64,000 bases of DNA from Aphelocoma coerulescens (Eukaryota; Chordata; Aves; Passeriformes; Corvidae), in the NCBI RefSeq assembly GCF_041296385.1, contig NC_091014.1, forward strand, positions 46,828,078 to 46,892,077, given 5' to 3'. This document shows positions 22,904-35,000 of the stretch, one piece after another. How positions within the stretch are numbered: the first letter of the stretch is position 1; every line of letters starts with the position of its first letter. Under the pieces are notes generated by a model. It made no database searches and was not told the origin of the DNA. It saw only the letters and a program-made list of their open reading frames with translations. Both the position numbers and the translations under genes were made by a program.

Positions 22904-22975
22904 TCCTCGTTAGTATAGTGGTAAGTATCCCCGCCTGTCACGCGGGAGACCGGGGTTCGATTCCCCGACGGGGAG
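22904..22975 (+). tRNA. tRNA-Asp (anticodon GTC)
   Basis: A 72-nt sequence folding into a full cloverleaf. Acceptor stem 22904-22910 pairs with 22968-22974, with G discriminator at 22975. The anticodon stem CCCGC/GCGGG closes loop CTGTCAC, with anticodon GTC at 22937-22939. The T arm contains GGTTCGATTCC (B box, 22954-22964); the A box lies near 22911-22921. It matches the vertebrate tRNA-Asp consensus except for A at 22923 in the variable part of the D loop, where the version I know has G. No intron and no genomic CCA, as expected. It lies 278 bp upstream of, and divergent from, the LTA4H start codon. Confidence 0.97.
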
Positions 22976-22984
22976 GTACAGTGA

Positions 22985-23034
22985 TTTTGGTTCTCTGCTA
23001 GCTGTCTCTACCCCACAGACAAAATAAATTTTTT
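22985..23034 (+). terminator. Pol III termination signals for tRNA-Asp
   Basis: A T4 run at 22985-22988, nine bases after the tRNA, and a stronger T6 run at 23029-23034 as a backup. Confidence 0.7.
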
Positions 23035-26000
23035 GGGAAATCAAAGCTCTTCCTAGACAGCCGTAGGAAAAGCGTTGCGACTCTGAAACTGGAAGAACAG
23101 AGAAAAAACCCGTCCGGATCTGGCTGCCTACCTGCTCCAGGGCAGGAGCGGGTGCAGGGTCTCACAAGATCAACTGCAGAACTGAGAGCAGGTGCAAGGA
23201 AAGTATTTTCATATTTTAATGGCTCAAACAGCTGAGCAAAGGGATTAAACCTTTCAAAAACATTCGTCCTTTTTCTTAAACCAAGGTGGAAAAAACCTAA
23301 CCCAGCCTCACCTCAGTTAGAAAGAATGGGAAGGGGGACAGGTCAAACAGGCACAGCAGAAGAGGGAAGACCTGAGGCCATGTCCTGGCTTGTGGTAACA
23401 CAGCCTGACATTTTTGTCCTCGAAGGGAGAACTTTGGTGATTGGAAAGCCCCGAGGCTTCACTGGATCCTGGCTGGAGCCTGTATGTGCACTAGCTAAGA
23501 GTAGCTTGCAGAACAGCTGTGAGACTCCAGCATCCCTGCTTACCTTTACTTAGTATTACTGAAAATGCTTTTTTAGGCACCCCCTCTTTTTTAATCCTTT
23601 TGCCACAAATGTATTTATTTATTTATTTATTTATTACACAGTTCAGCAAAAAGATACTAAAAGAGATCTCCTCCTGTCTGTGGGAGGTCAGCAGATGCTG
23701 AGCAGTTAAATATGATTGCCCAAATTTCTCTTTTTCCAAGTCAGGAAATAGCATCATGGCCAATTGCACATAAAAGGAGTAAGGAATTAGGACCCGAGGC
23801 AAAAGGCCAAGACACCCAGCTGCGAGGGGTGCAGGATGCATGTGCCTAGTGTTCAGAGCAGGAGGTTGGTGAGCCCTGCTCTGGCCCTGGCTTTATGCAC
23901 TCAGACAGTTTCAGTAAAACTAATTTGATGCCCTGAACTGCACACTGAAAGCAAATTGTTGTGTATCATAAGCGACCTTGCATTAGTCACACAAACAGCA
24001 GCAAGCACTCAAGTGAGGATATACGCAAGAGAAATTTTCTCTGTGTAATAAGAGCTAAGAGGGAACTTGACAGCAAAGTTTGGCAACAAAGGGCAATTAC
24101 TCTCGACACAACGTTGCTGGAAAGCACAGACATGTAATAGCAAATGCAGAATCTAACCCCTATCATCCTTTGAAATTTGTTCCTGAAGCAGCACACCTTC
24201 AGCCCAAGTGTGCACAGCCAAGACAGCAGCACAACAGGAGCTGTGGGGAGCTGAGGGCACAGGAGGAATGCTAGGCGTGATGTACTGTGCAAGACCAAGA
24301 GGTGCTTTCTGTGGGCTCACCAGCTGATGGCAAAGCTCATGGGCCTCTCAAGATCATCCCACTGCCCCAGCTGTCCCATCTGGACGTGAATCTGAGATGG
24401 CAATGTGAGAAGCATATGAAGAAGAGGGGATGTGAGCACCATCCACAATGACACCCTGGAGCTTTGTATAAACTGGCTAGACTAGAGCCACATGGCCAAA
24501 CTAGCTCAGGACTGGAAAGGAGTTTCAGTAGGTCTATTGCTGTATTTTAAAAGAAGAAAAAATAACCATAACATTTTTCCTTTCGTGATTTCTGAATTTC
24601 CTGCCACGCTTACTTCCCTTTCTCAAAATATACATATATATGTCATCAGAAAATCAAGGGAACTTATTTTGTTTAGTAGGCAGTTTATTTCAAAACAGAG
24701 GTCAGACCATAAAATAAGATGCAGGAACCATTTAGTAGTTCATGTGTGTTGGCATCTAGTCAGGCAATTTCAGGTGTCATAAAACAATAAGGGATTAGAA
24801 AAGCAATTAATTCAAAACAGAACTCTGCTGACAGTGTTTTTAGTCATAAAAAAAAGAGTCTTGTAAGCAATTTCATACCTGCTTAGTCGTGGTTCTTGTT
24901 TTCAGATTTAGCTTTCACAGTGCACAAGCCACTACCCAAGAGGCAAAGTTTTGCTGTAAACCTACATTTTCTAAAGTCCCAGAAAGCCATTCTCATTTGT
25001 GCATGGGCAAAGGTGAAAGGAAGAGGAACAAGGAGCTCAGGGCATTGAGCAGGGTTTTACAAGGTCAGCCTCTCTCCACTTGCAGGGTACTTTGTTCTCA
25101 CCTGAGTCATCCAGGTCAGCTCAACCTCTTTCCCTTCTTCTGTGCTACCAAATCCTCCCCACACACCTCCATGGTGCTGTTGCTCCCCAGCTGGCAGTGT
25201 GGAGCCAGGACAGCTGGAATGCCAGCGAACCGAGACACAGCTCCCCACACATTTCAGACCTCCCTGAGAATTCTAGCGCAGTTCAGGATGGCTTCCTCAT
25301 GGGCAAAGTCCACAGGAGGCACAAGGTGAGGGATTGCTTGGCTGGAAGACTTCTGCAGTTGATTGCAGAAGGGGAATTTGAATGAGCACTAATGAAATCT
25401 GGAGGAGCAAACTATTCAGTATTGATAGTAGAATTCTTGCTCGGATTTCTTCTTCAAATGCCTTTTTAATTATCCACACACAGCTTTAACCTTCATCTCT
25501 TCTGATGCTTCTAGTCCTCCCACTTGGCTTGCCATCATGTGTGTGTTTTGTTATCCTCAATTTATCAAAAGTTCATGGAGAGCCACTATTGAGGCTGGTT
25601 TGTGGCCAAACCAGCAGGACAAGAGCAGGTTGGAGAGCAAATTACCAGTTCCTGTCTTGCTGAATTCATCGGCTGGTAGCAAAGCAGCACTGAGGGGAAG
25701 TGTGGGCTGGAGTGTCAGCATAAGCATGTTAATAGCATCTTGCTAAAGCATCTGGTTTAAGTGTGTTCGAGTCCTGGGGACTGTGTAATTTCAAGTCTTC
25801 TGTCCTCTGAATGTTGTATTCATATGTGTATTTAAATAAGTGCATTTTATGTATGCCTAATTTTGCCAAACATTTTAATTAACCTTTGTCAAGGAGATTT
25901 TTGAAAAGCAAAATATTGCTTGCAAATGTTAAAAACCACTTTATGTCATTAGTAACGATGAAACACAAACGTAGGAGAACTGAGTATCTTGGAAGTTTTA

Positions 26001-27924
26001 TATTGATGCTTACTCTAAGGACAAGGAAAAGAAGATAGGACCCCCTTCTCAAACTTAATAACTTATGTTAATTGCATATCATTTGGAAGCAAACTAATCA
26101 ATGAATAGGGAGATCAGGTGGAGCAGATTAGAAAATGTCACTATAAATGCTCATCAAGGGGCAGTAGCATGAATAGACAATGACAAATTGTTCACAAGTT
26201 TTCTTGCAGGTCAGGACCTCCAGTGTAAACATGATGACCTGACAATTTAGAAGGATATGAGCCCTTTACTCCACTTTGGTTCTTCACAGAGAATTTCCAA
26301 TGTCTTTACACAGGCCTGGGCATTCAGGTGCTGCATGTTTCTGCAGCTCCACTCGGGTTGCTGGAACAACACTAATATAAACCAGACAGGACACTGACCT
26401 ACCTGTCAGTTAAAAATACCCAGGCATTCGATCCCAGTGCATGCTGTGGTTTTATGGCTCCTCCAGACTAGCCTGGCATCTCTCCACATGAGCTTATAAG
26501 AAGGGTAAATTAGATGTCCACTTTTTCTCCAGTAGTTCTTAACATCTTGAGCACTTAATACTTGAGCATAATGATGTACAAGGAACTGTTCCACTTTGTA
26601 TCTGAATGACCATTAATGGATCCAGTTTCCTGCGACATATAGATGGAAAACATCTTAAAGCAATATCTTAGTAGTAGTTTATTCTCCATTTATTTATTTT
26701 TTACAATGCTTTAGAATGTCTATTCTATTTCTTTTATTTTTCCTTAGCAAGACAGTTCCTCAGTGCTGTCTTTTCTGTAAAAGTGAGCAAACACTTCATG
26801 CAGTTACATACCTACCTGTCAGATAGTCTGTTAAATGTAATTTCCATGTTTCTAGACATACCCACAGATTACACCACCAGAAAAATTAGCCCCAGCTTTT
26901 AGGCTATGTCTTTTAGGATATGTTTAAGCTACTACAGAGACCTGATGTTCAGATTCACTCATATTATTTCAAAAGGAAAGCATCCAAAAATCACAATACA
27001 CATTTGATAATGCTAACCTACAACTTTGGGGTACACTATTAAGTAACTAACTTTAAAATTGCTACTTGAACTGACTATATTTATATTTCTTTACAGTTAT
27101 GGCACAATTCCTTTTTACCACTTCAAGGTATGCAGTGTGTTTTCTTCTCCAGAGGATGTTATTTAACTGTACTTGGAGATCTGGCAACCTCAGGGTGTCA
27201 TCATGACTGGCTCAAGTAAGGATAATTCCTGCCCCAAACCCAAAAATCTAGATGATGCACAGTTAACTCTTCTACTCATTTGATGCTAAATGTCTATTAC
27301 ACCATTTTGCCTATTCAGGATTTTGCTTTGTCTTAAATTTTTCCTTTGTTAAATGTTTTGAAATACTGTGGATGACAGCACTTCCTCTTTCTGGTCATGT
27401 TACTTGTAGGTAGCAGCAGTGGGTTACAACATCCTTCTCCATCTGAGAACCCTAGTGCATGCAAAATTTATTATACAGACAGAATTGTGGCATATGAAGA
27501 AATCATCTATGTTTTACGTATTTCTATGGCTATTACTAGCTTCACAATCTTCTCGGCGATCACTTTTAATAACTTCTGCTTCTGGGTGATTGGGTCCTTC
27601 CTGTGCCATGAGGTACCAAACAAACCAGCTCATACTAACTTTTAAGAATTAACATTGAAAAAAAAGAGATGGTATATATGTTTCACACAACGCATGCTCA
27701 CTTGAACAGGGTGCAGATGCTCATCTTCATGCCGCATAAACTCAGTGATCACAAAAGGGATGTTTTTTTCCTGTTGTTTAATATCTAAAGCTTTCCAAGA
27801 TGAGATTTCATCTTGTTTACTTAGCATTCAACTTTGAGAGAGCTTTTCTCTGGAGATCAATACAAACTGGCCTCTGGATAAACTTGGGGTATTGTTTTAG
27901 AGTTAGGAGTGTTGAGAGATACTA
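23035..27924. other. Intergenic, no recognised gene
   Basis: Non-coding on inspection. A short (TTTA)n microsatellite lies at about 23612-23635. Open frames around 24889-25385 resemble no protein I know. Confidence 0.6.
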
Positions 27925-28104
27925 ATTGTTGATAATTTTATTAGTAACTTTTTTAGTAGCTGGTACTGTGCTGTGTTTTGTCTTTAGTATGAGAAGAATA
28001 TTGATAACACACCGATGGTTTGGTTGTTGCTAAGTGATGTTTATCCTAAGCGTAGAACTTTTTTGCTTCCCATGCTCTGCCAGTGAGGAGGTGCACCACA
28101 AGTG
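27925..28104 (+). mobile_element. Avian ERV LTR fragment (5' part)
   Basis: Contains AGTAGCTGGTACTGTGCTGT, then a GTTTTG...TTTAGTATGAGAA block, TTGATAACACACCGATG, TTGTTGCTAAGTGATG, and TTCCCATGCTCTGCCAGTGA followed by GGAGGTGCACCA. This is the order of a common bird LTR as I recall it. It resembles the 5' half of the same type of LTR whose 3' half is at 6841-7133. It appears truncated after 28104. Confidence 0.7.
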
Positions 28105-31100
28105 TAAACCACAAGATAAGGAGGCTACACCTCTCAGCAGAAACCACAACTTGACAATATAAGAGCAGTGAATGGCCTGCCTGCATGGACACAGAGAAAG
28201 AATCCAATAAGGTGTTAGACGACCCCAGACCGAAAATCACCATTGGACCAAGAAAGGCATGTGACGGGGGGGTTGGGGGAGTGTCTCCAAAGTAATCCAG
28301 CTCAAGCTGATCTGCTTCTGTACCACTCTATTGAATTGTTTATTTTTATAAATTCTGATGGCTGAGAAATCTAGGGTCTAGCCCAAAGGAGGAGGAAGTG
28401 CACCTGAGAGTGGGGGGATGTGTGAGCGATGAGTTGAAAGGGTCACCCATTGCTCATGGAGCTGCTCACTGTGATGGGACTCCAGTCCCAGGAGTTACAG
28501 TCTCAGGTGGTGTGTGCAGCTGCTGGAATGGTGTGAGAGTGCTTGGGCAGAGGCTTCTCGTTTTACAGGAGTGCTATGGAATTGCACCTAGATCTGCTGC
28601 TGACTTTCACCAACAGATGCACAGAAAGGCATCCACCACCTCCTGCTTCTGCACCAGGCCATGCCATCAGGTCACTGTAACACGCAGCAATTTGGCTGCT
28701 TTTGAGCTCATTGTCAGGCCTACTTCTGTAGATCAGTAGCTGACTTAACTAGGCTTGATTTTTTTACACTTAGATTGGCTTCTTGGAACCTTTCTTTGAT
28801 TCTTCAGGGAAATGGTGCAAGTAATTATCTGGATATTTGTCCCTCACATCTGTATTCAGAGCAGGAATAAAAACCAGAGCAAAACCACAAGTAGAAACAA
28901 AATAATTGTGCAGAAAAAATACTTTATTACTCGAAGATGTAATCAAACAGCAGAAGTCTTATACATCGCAATTAAAGATGTCTTTAATCAAGAGTGGGAG
29001 CAGAGAAGAAATATTTATTAAACAGCAAAAGCTTCTACTACAATTTTTCGAGAAAAGCTCAGTCATGTGCTTTCCTCTTGTCAGTTAGGGCAACAGTATC
29101 CCTGTAACTTTTGGGGTTGAAAAGGCATTGCTTATTTCTTCTGCCTGGTTTCCTGAAGTCACACCACCTACAGCATTCTGCTGCTGATGCAGCACCAACA
29201 AATGGAAATTTTTGCAAACCATTTGATATTACATTTCTGCCCCCTCTTATGCATCGACTTAGGGGGTGAGCTGAAGACTACTTATTAGAGCAATGTTTAT
29301 ATTACCATGCAGCCTTATGTGATATTGTCAGTCTCTCCAAATTTCAAAAGCTCTGTGTTGGATGCATAAGAATCTCATCTTTTTATGCCTGAATTTCCCT
29401 CGGTGACTTTTCTAGCAGCAGCATTGGTGTCAATTTGTACAGTTCAAGCTGAAAAAATGGAGTTATTCTATGCCAATACTTAAAAAACTCTGCTTTTTCA
29501 CAATAAGCAATGAAAGAAGTTTAATCAAACATTATTATAGAGGAGAAAAAAAAAAAAGACAGAAAGGAAGCATAAGAATTATCGAAAGAGTCAAAGACAA
29601 ATGCTTTCTTCAGAATCACTGAATGATAATGTGATTCTTTATCACTCCTCAGTGAAGGGCTGTAAGGGTGTGAACAGAAATTGCTTGTTCACAGTTTGTT
29701 GTCCTCTATTTCTCAAACACAGGCAAGCCTTTCCTTATCCTCATTTCAGCTACTGGTCAATAAGTACCAGTGTTTACTCTGCATGATAAGCTGCTCCCTG
29801 CAATGCTCTTTGTTAGTTGTCTCTGCCTTTTCTTTGCTCTGGATATCTCAGCTCCTTTGCAGAAATACCCACAAAGCCTACAGTGTTCTGGCCATAAAGT
29901 GAAGTCTCTCTAAATAGATGTACTAGCAGACTTCCCCCTTTGTCTGTATGTGGATGCCCCAAGTCTGAGAACCACTGGAGACCCTTACCACAGGCACAGC
30001 CAGCCTTTCACAACACAGGAAGTAATCTCCATACTTCTTGCATAGTGTTTTTTTGCCATGGATATTTCATACGGCAGAAGTGTGAAATATCTTCCTACTT
30101 CTCTCACAGTTTATTGCATAACAAGGAACATAATACAGGAACTGATTAAACATGCTATTCAGGTGGAAGTCTGTTCCCTAAAAACCTATGGAGCATCCCA
30201 TCCATCTAGGTTTCCACGTGTGGTGCTCTCAGTGGAGGCACTGATCTCCTCCTCTTGGAGTAACCTCAGCTATGTGACGTTACTACAGCATGATGTCTGC
30301 AGCCCTGCCCTTTCTGTGCAGAGAGCTCCAGACCTGGGAAACAGGACCTTCTTGGGAAAGGCCTCACACCAAGAGGAAAGGGGTCCTGTGCAGGTTTCAT
30401 TCAGGGCCATGAACTGCAGACCTTTCCACCTCCCCTCCTTGGTTTCCCTGCTGAAATAGGTGAGGGATATCCCCAGTGCAAGGGAAAACTTTGGGGCTGC
30501 ATCCTTACTCCCTGAGTCTGATTAAGATCAGATAACTGGGGTGGACTGAGATGCTTTTTCACTTTACTCATCACATGACCTGAAGGAAAGTCTTTGCTGA
30601 GTTGTCCAAGGCCATCTTCAGTAGAGACAAAGGCTCAAGAAAGACCAAGAGGCCAGTGCCAAAACCTCTGGATGATCAAGAACTGCACTAAGATACAGGC
30701 AGTCCCTCAGGCATGGCAAGAAATACTTCTTGTAACTGCTGGGACTCCTCAGAGGAGTGGGATCTTCTCATCCTGAACACACACCAGGGTGCTTGGGCAA
30801 ACACTGCACAGTCTGGACTGAAGAAACAGCATAGACAGCTCTCTTTAGCAGACCCTGATGTAATTTTGGCTCAAATAATCTCTTTAAGGAGAAATAATAA
30901 GTCTGAAATACTTCATCAGAAGACATGTTCAAATACATTTATTTTGCAAGAGCCTGACCTCTGCAAGTTTCTGCTTGAAGTCCCATGGAGCCAATTTAGC
31001 TCTCTGGGATCTGGTTTCAGGCACTCCAGGGTGGCCAAGGGGGCTGCATCCCCTTTGTAGTTCTGGGAATTGGAATTTGCCAGGACCAGTGGTAAGACCT

Positions 31101-31730
31101 TCCTTCAGCCATGCTCTCTGTGAGCCAGGAGAGCAAACAGTCAGCAATGAAGGATTTGTGATTTTGTCAGGAAGAAAGCACCCCAGCTTTCCAGACTGAC
31201 ACCTTTCACCATCTTGCCCCTATTAGCCAGGGCTAGGCTGTCAGGAGTACCACGCAAGGCTGATGGGATAACCCAGCCACTCTCCACGGAGCCCATGCAC
31301 CCACCGAGCCTTGGCCATACCCACTGACATGGTTCTCAGAAGCAGTGCAGACTGACCACATGTGGTCTGGTGCAGGTATAGCAGCTTCAATCTTCCCAAC
31401 ATCCCTTCTCTCCTGCTTTTTACAAAGCACAGCACAAAGCCTTCTCAACATCATCCCACTCACAGAATACAAAATGCACCATTTCTACCAGGAATCAATA
31501 GATTTCTTTTTTCAGTTGTGGGGTATTTATTTTTTTTTTTACCTTTTTTTTTTCCTGTCTGATTGCCCTCATTAGCTTACCAGCATCTCCTGGCAGGGTA
31601 AATTTTGCATCAGTGTATGGGCTGCCAAAAGGAGGCTAAAAGTGTGCCAAGCACCTCAAAGAAATGAACAAACAAGCGAGCACAGACATGCTGGGCAGTC
31701 TCTCTTTCCACTAGGGCAGTAACAGGAAGA
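28105..31730. other. Intergenic, no recognised gene
   Basis: Unique-looking sequence. A G-rich run lies near 28265-28280. The moderate open frames (for example 28398-28739 and 30058-30459) have no recognisable domain. Confidence 0.55.
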
Positions 31731-32039
31731 AAGGAAAGGAAAGGAAAGGAAAGGAAAGGAAAGGAAAGGAAAGGAAAGGAAAGGAAAGGAAAGGAAAGGA
31801 AAGGAAAGGAAAGGAAAGGAAAGGAAAGGAAAGGAAAGGAAAGGAAAGGAAAGGAAAGGAAAGGAAAGGAAAGGAAAGGAAAGGAAAGGAAAGGAAAGGA
31901 AAGGAAAGGAAAGGAAAGGAAAGGAAAGGAAAGGAAAGGAAAGGGAAAGGAAAGGAAAGGAAAGGAAAGGAAAGGAAAGGAAAGGAAAGGAAAGGAAAGG
32001 AAAGGAAAGGAAAGGAAAGGAAAGGGAAAGGAAAGGAAA
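31731..32039 (+). repeat. (AAAGG)n pentanucleotide satellite, about 309 bp
   Basis: About 61 nearly perfect AAAGG units. Two single-G insertions (AAAGGG near 31942-31950 and 32021-32030) are the only interruptions. The minus-strand reading frames across it give endless Phe-Pro-Phe-Leu-Ser repeats and are not genes. Confidence 0.99.
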
Positions 32040-35000
32040 TCCTGCATATGACCTTTCACATTGCACAGCCTCTCTCCCAAAATTTATTAGAAGTAAGCAG
32101 TTACACTGGTTTTGACTTGAGCTTGTATTGAACGTATAACTGCACCCCATTCCTATTTGCAGCTGACAGCAAACCTCAAACCATGGGGTGAATCCCCATG
32201 CACACAAAGAGGTGCTGGAAGTTTAGTCACCCTTTGAGGACCTGTGTTCACTGACAGGTGATATATTCCAGCCATCAGTCCAACTCATGGGAAGTGCAGT
32301 GCTTGCCCTTCTTCCACTGCCTGTATCCAGCAGGATTCCCCCCTTCCCCCCAATTTTCCTCCAGTTGATCTCTGGAGTATCCTTGAGTGTCTGAGACAGT
32401 CCCATGAAGAAAGTATTCATCCAGTCTTGCTTTTAAATAAATACTTCCTGCCAAACCCTAAAAAGGAGGAAGCAATATTGCCAGACAAATACACAAAATG
32501 ATGCAAGAGGCTGAGCTGAATATATTTACTTTCGTTGCTAAAATATGTAGCTGGAAAATAGCCACAGCAAGCTTCAACCTTCAATATGAAACAGGTCTTA
32601 TATATTTCTGTGAAGACGTCAGTGAAAGCTCAAGGAATGTATTTTTAAACATTTTTTTAAAATAGATGTCTATAAAATCACAAGTGGTCTGGGGAAGATG
32701 AACTCATAAAAGGAGAACTAGGAGGCACACAATGGAATTTTTGGCAAGCAGGTATGAAAAAGAAAGCAGTTTTTCATGCAGTTGAGTTAAATGCAGCCAT
32801 TTTAACTATGAAACTCATTGTCACAGGATGTTGTGGACACTGGGACCATAAACAGATTCAAAAGAGTTAAACAGTTGTGAAATCCAGATCTAACAGTGCT
32901 TTAAAACACTTCTGAGTGGGTGCAGCTTCTAGCTCCTGAAATCTGTAAAGTGCAGGTTTCCATAACCTGGGAGATTACAGCAGGGGTAAAAATCACTCCG
33001 TACTTCATCTTATGCTGTTTTCCTTAAACAGGACAAAGGTACTGAGTGAGGTGAGCCATTGGTTCAGCCTGCTTCTGGACCCTCTTAATCGATTGTATTT
33101 CTAGTTAGATATATAATTTTTGTCCCTGGCAAGCCATATATCCCACTGGGAAGTGTAGTGTCTGACTGGAAGGATAGGGGTCTGCTCAGTGCGGATCTTG
33201 TCTCAGGCACTGACTGGGATTTCACAGAACATGATGCTCTTCTGGGCTCTGCCACAGGCTCTTCATGTAGCTCATTTCAAAAGTTTTGCTAAATGAGAGT
33301 AGTTTCCCCTTCATCTTGCTTGTGATTTCAACTACAAAGCTTTGTGGGGAAGGCATATGGTTGCAGGGCCTAGCATCACAGGGTCCCTGCAACCTCTTTG
33401 GATATAACTTAATTAAAGAGCAAGAGAACATGGAAAGGAAAGAAACCCCTCTATCTTTCTCCCCTGATGGGAGAAGGCTGAAAGGTAGGAAGAGAAGATT
33501 ATTACCATGGGGCCCACACACTTGGCTCAGTTGGTGTTACTCTCCCAATAGTACAGAAGAGGTTGTCACATCCAAGAAATGCATCTGAACAGTCTCCAGC
33601 CAAAATGATCTCGGCAGCTGCAGTCAGCGTGACAGAGCGCTCACCTGTCAGCAAAAATTACAAATAGTATTAATTTCACATTGTGACTCATGTTCTCTCC
33701 TTCAGTCACTTGTTTATGTTGCTAAGGAAATATCAGGTGAAGTTACAGGTGAAAAATTGAACTTTGAATTTCAAAAAAATTTTTTGGTTTTTTGAAGGTA
33801 TTGAATTAATTGGAAAGATGTTGCTGGTTGCAGCCTGGCAATTCATGCCCTGCCCTGGCCACTGTGCTCAGGGGTCTGGAGCCCTCCCACTCTTCAAGAA
33901 GTGGGGTCAGACAGCAGCTCTAGGAGCCAGGAACTTACTGTCTTTGCTTGAGGATTTGCTTGAAAGCCAGGCTTGCACAGACCTAAACTAGTTGAACTAG
34001 ACATTTCAGCTGTTGTTAACAGTTTATTATGAAAATGTCTGCGTAAAGAGTTGTTTAACTCCATGAAAACTTGAGTGAGGTTTGCTGGCCATCCCTGTAA
34101 TTGTGACCAGTTAACAAATAATTTTGATATTTCCAAAATCTGTTTTTCCAAGCAGATTACGCTTGTATGTCCCAGGAGAAATGTTGTACCAGTGTTCGAT
34201 CCCCTGTTGTACAATCTTTTCTCGCGGGGAAGGTGTAGAGGATTACGGTACATGAGGCAGAAAGGAAAGAACACATTTCCAGCTCTGTTTTCCTCATGAA
34301 ACACAACTAGCCACGTTAGCCCCATTGCTTTGGCTGCTGTGAACCCACAGGTAGAGTCTCGGTCTGTTGGACGAGCACGGATGATGTGAAGCCAAGATGC
34401 ACCACGTGCAGGTGCAGTGGCAACGGCTCAGACCCCGCTCATTCCAGCCAAGCGAGTCCCGAGCAAGGCAAGCGAGGCATTCTAAAGGCTAGGTGGGAGC
34501 CTTGCTTTGCAGTGTTGAGGCTGAACCTACACAGAAGTTGAACCTCAATATTAAGAGCCTGAAACCAAACTGTTCCAGCAATGCCAGGGACTTTCAGGAT
34601 CTGCTCAGTCTCATCCAGTGCCACTCTTGCTGTCTGCTGCAGTAGCTCTGCTCATTGGCCAGGAAAATCCTTTTGTAGGAGTAGAGGAACCCTTAAGAAA
34701 GAAAGACTGCATCTGTCATATGAGATGTGAGTTTCTGGTTTATCTCCTCAGAAATCTGCTGCTGTGGAGTGGTGACACCTAATGGTAGCGCCAGAATGTA
34801 AGACAAGGACACAGCAGGGGTGCAAATGAGATATAAGAACTGTATCACTCTTCATGGATAGGAAGTCAATGTCACGATGCTTTATGCAATGTACACCCCC
34901 AACTGGGCAGAATTTTGATGCAATATCTCCTTTTCAGCTTTGGCTACCTCAGTGTAATGTATTTTTAAGATCTGCTCATAGAGACTTCATTTCTAGTTCT

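Noticed and set aside
22002..23001. Long plus-strand frames (171 and 213 codons) over the LTA4H promoter
   Set aside because: They run through the CpG island opposite exon 1 and through the tRNA gene; stop codons are rare there because of GC content.
31610..32207. Minus-strand proteins of 156 and 183 codons made of Phe-Pro-Phe-Leu-Ser repeats
   Set aside because: They are translations of the (AAAG G)n satellite.
33511..33655. Minus-strand open stretch of about 47 codons following an acceptor-like TTGCTGACAG
   Set aside because: It starts within a donor-like GTGAG, has no matching family I know, and this length is expected by chance.
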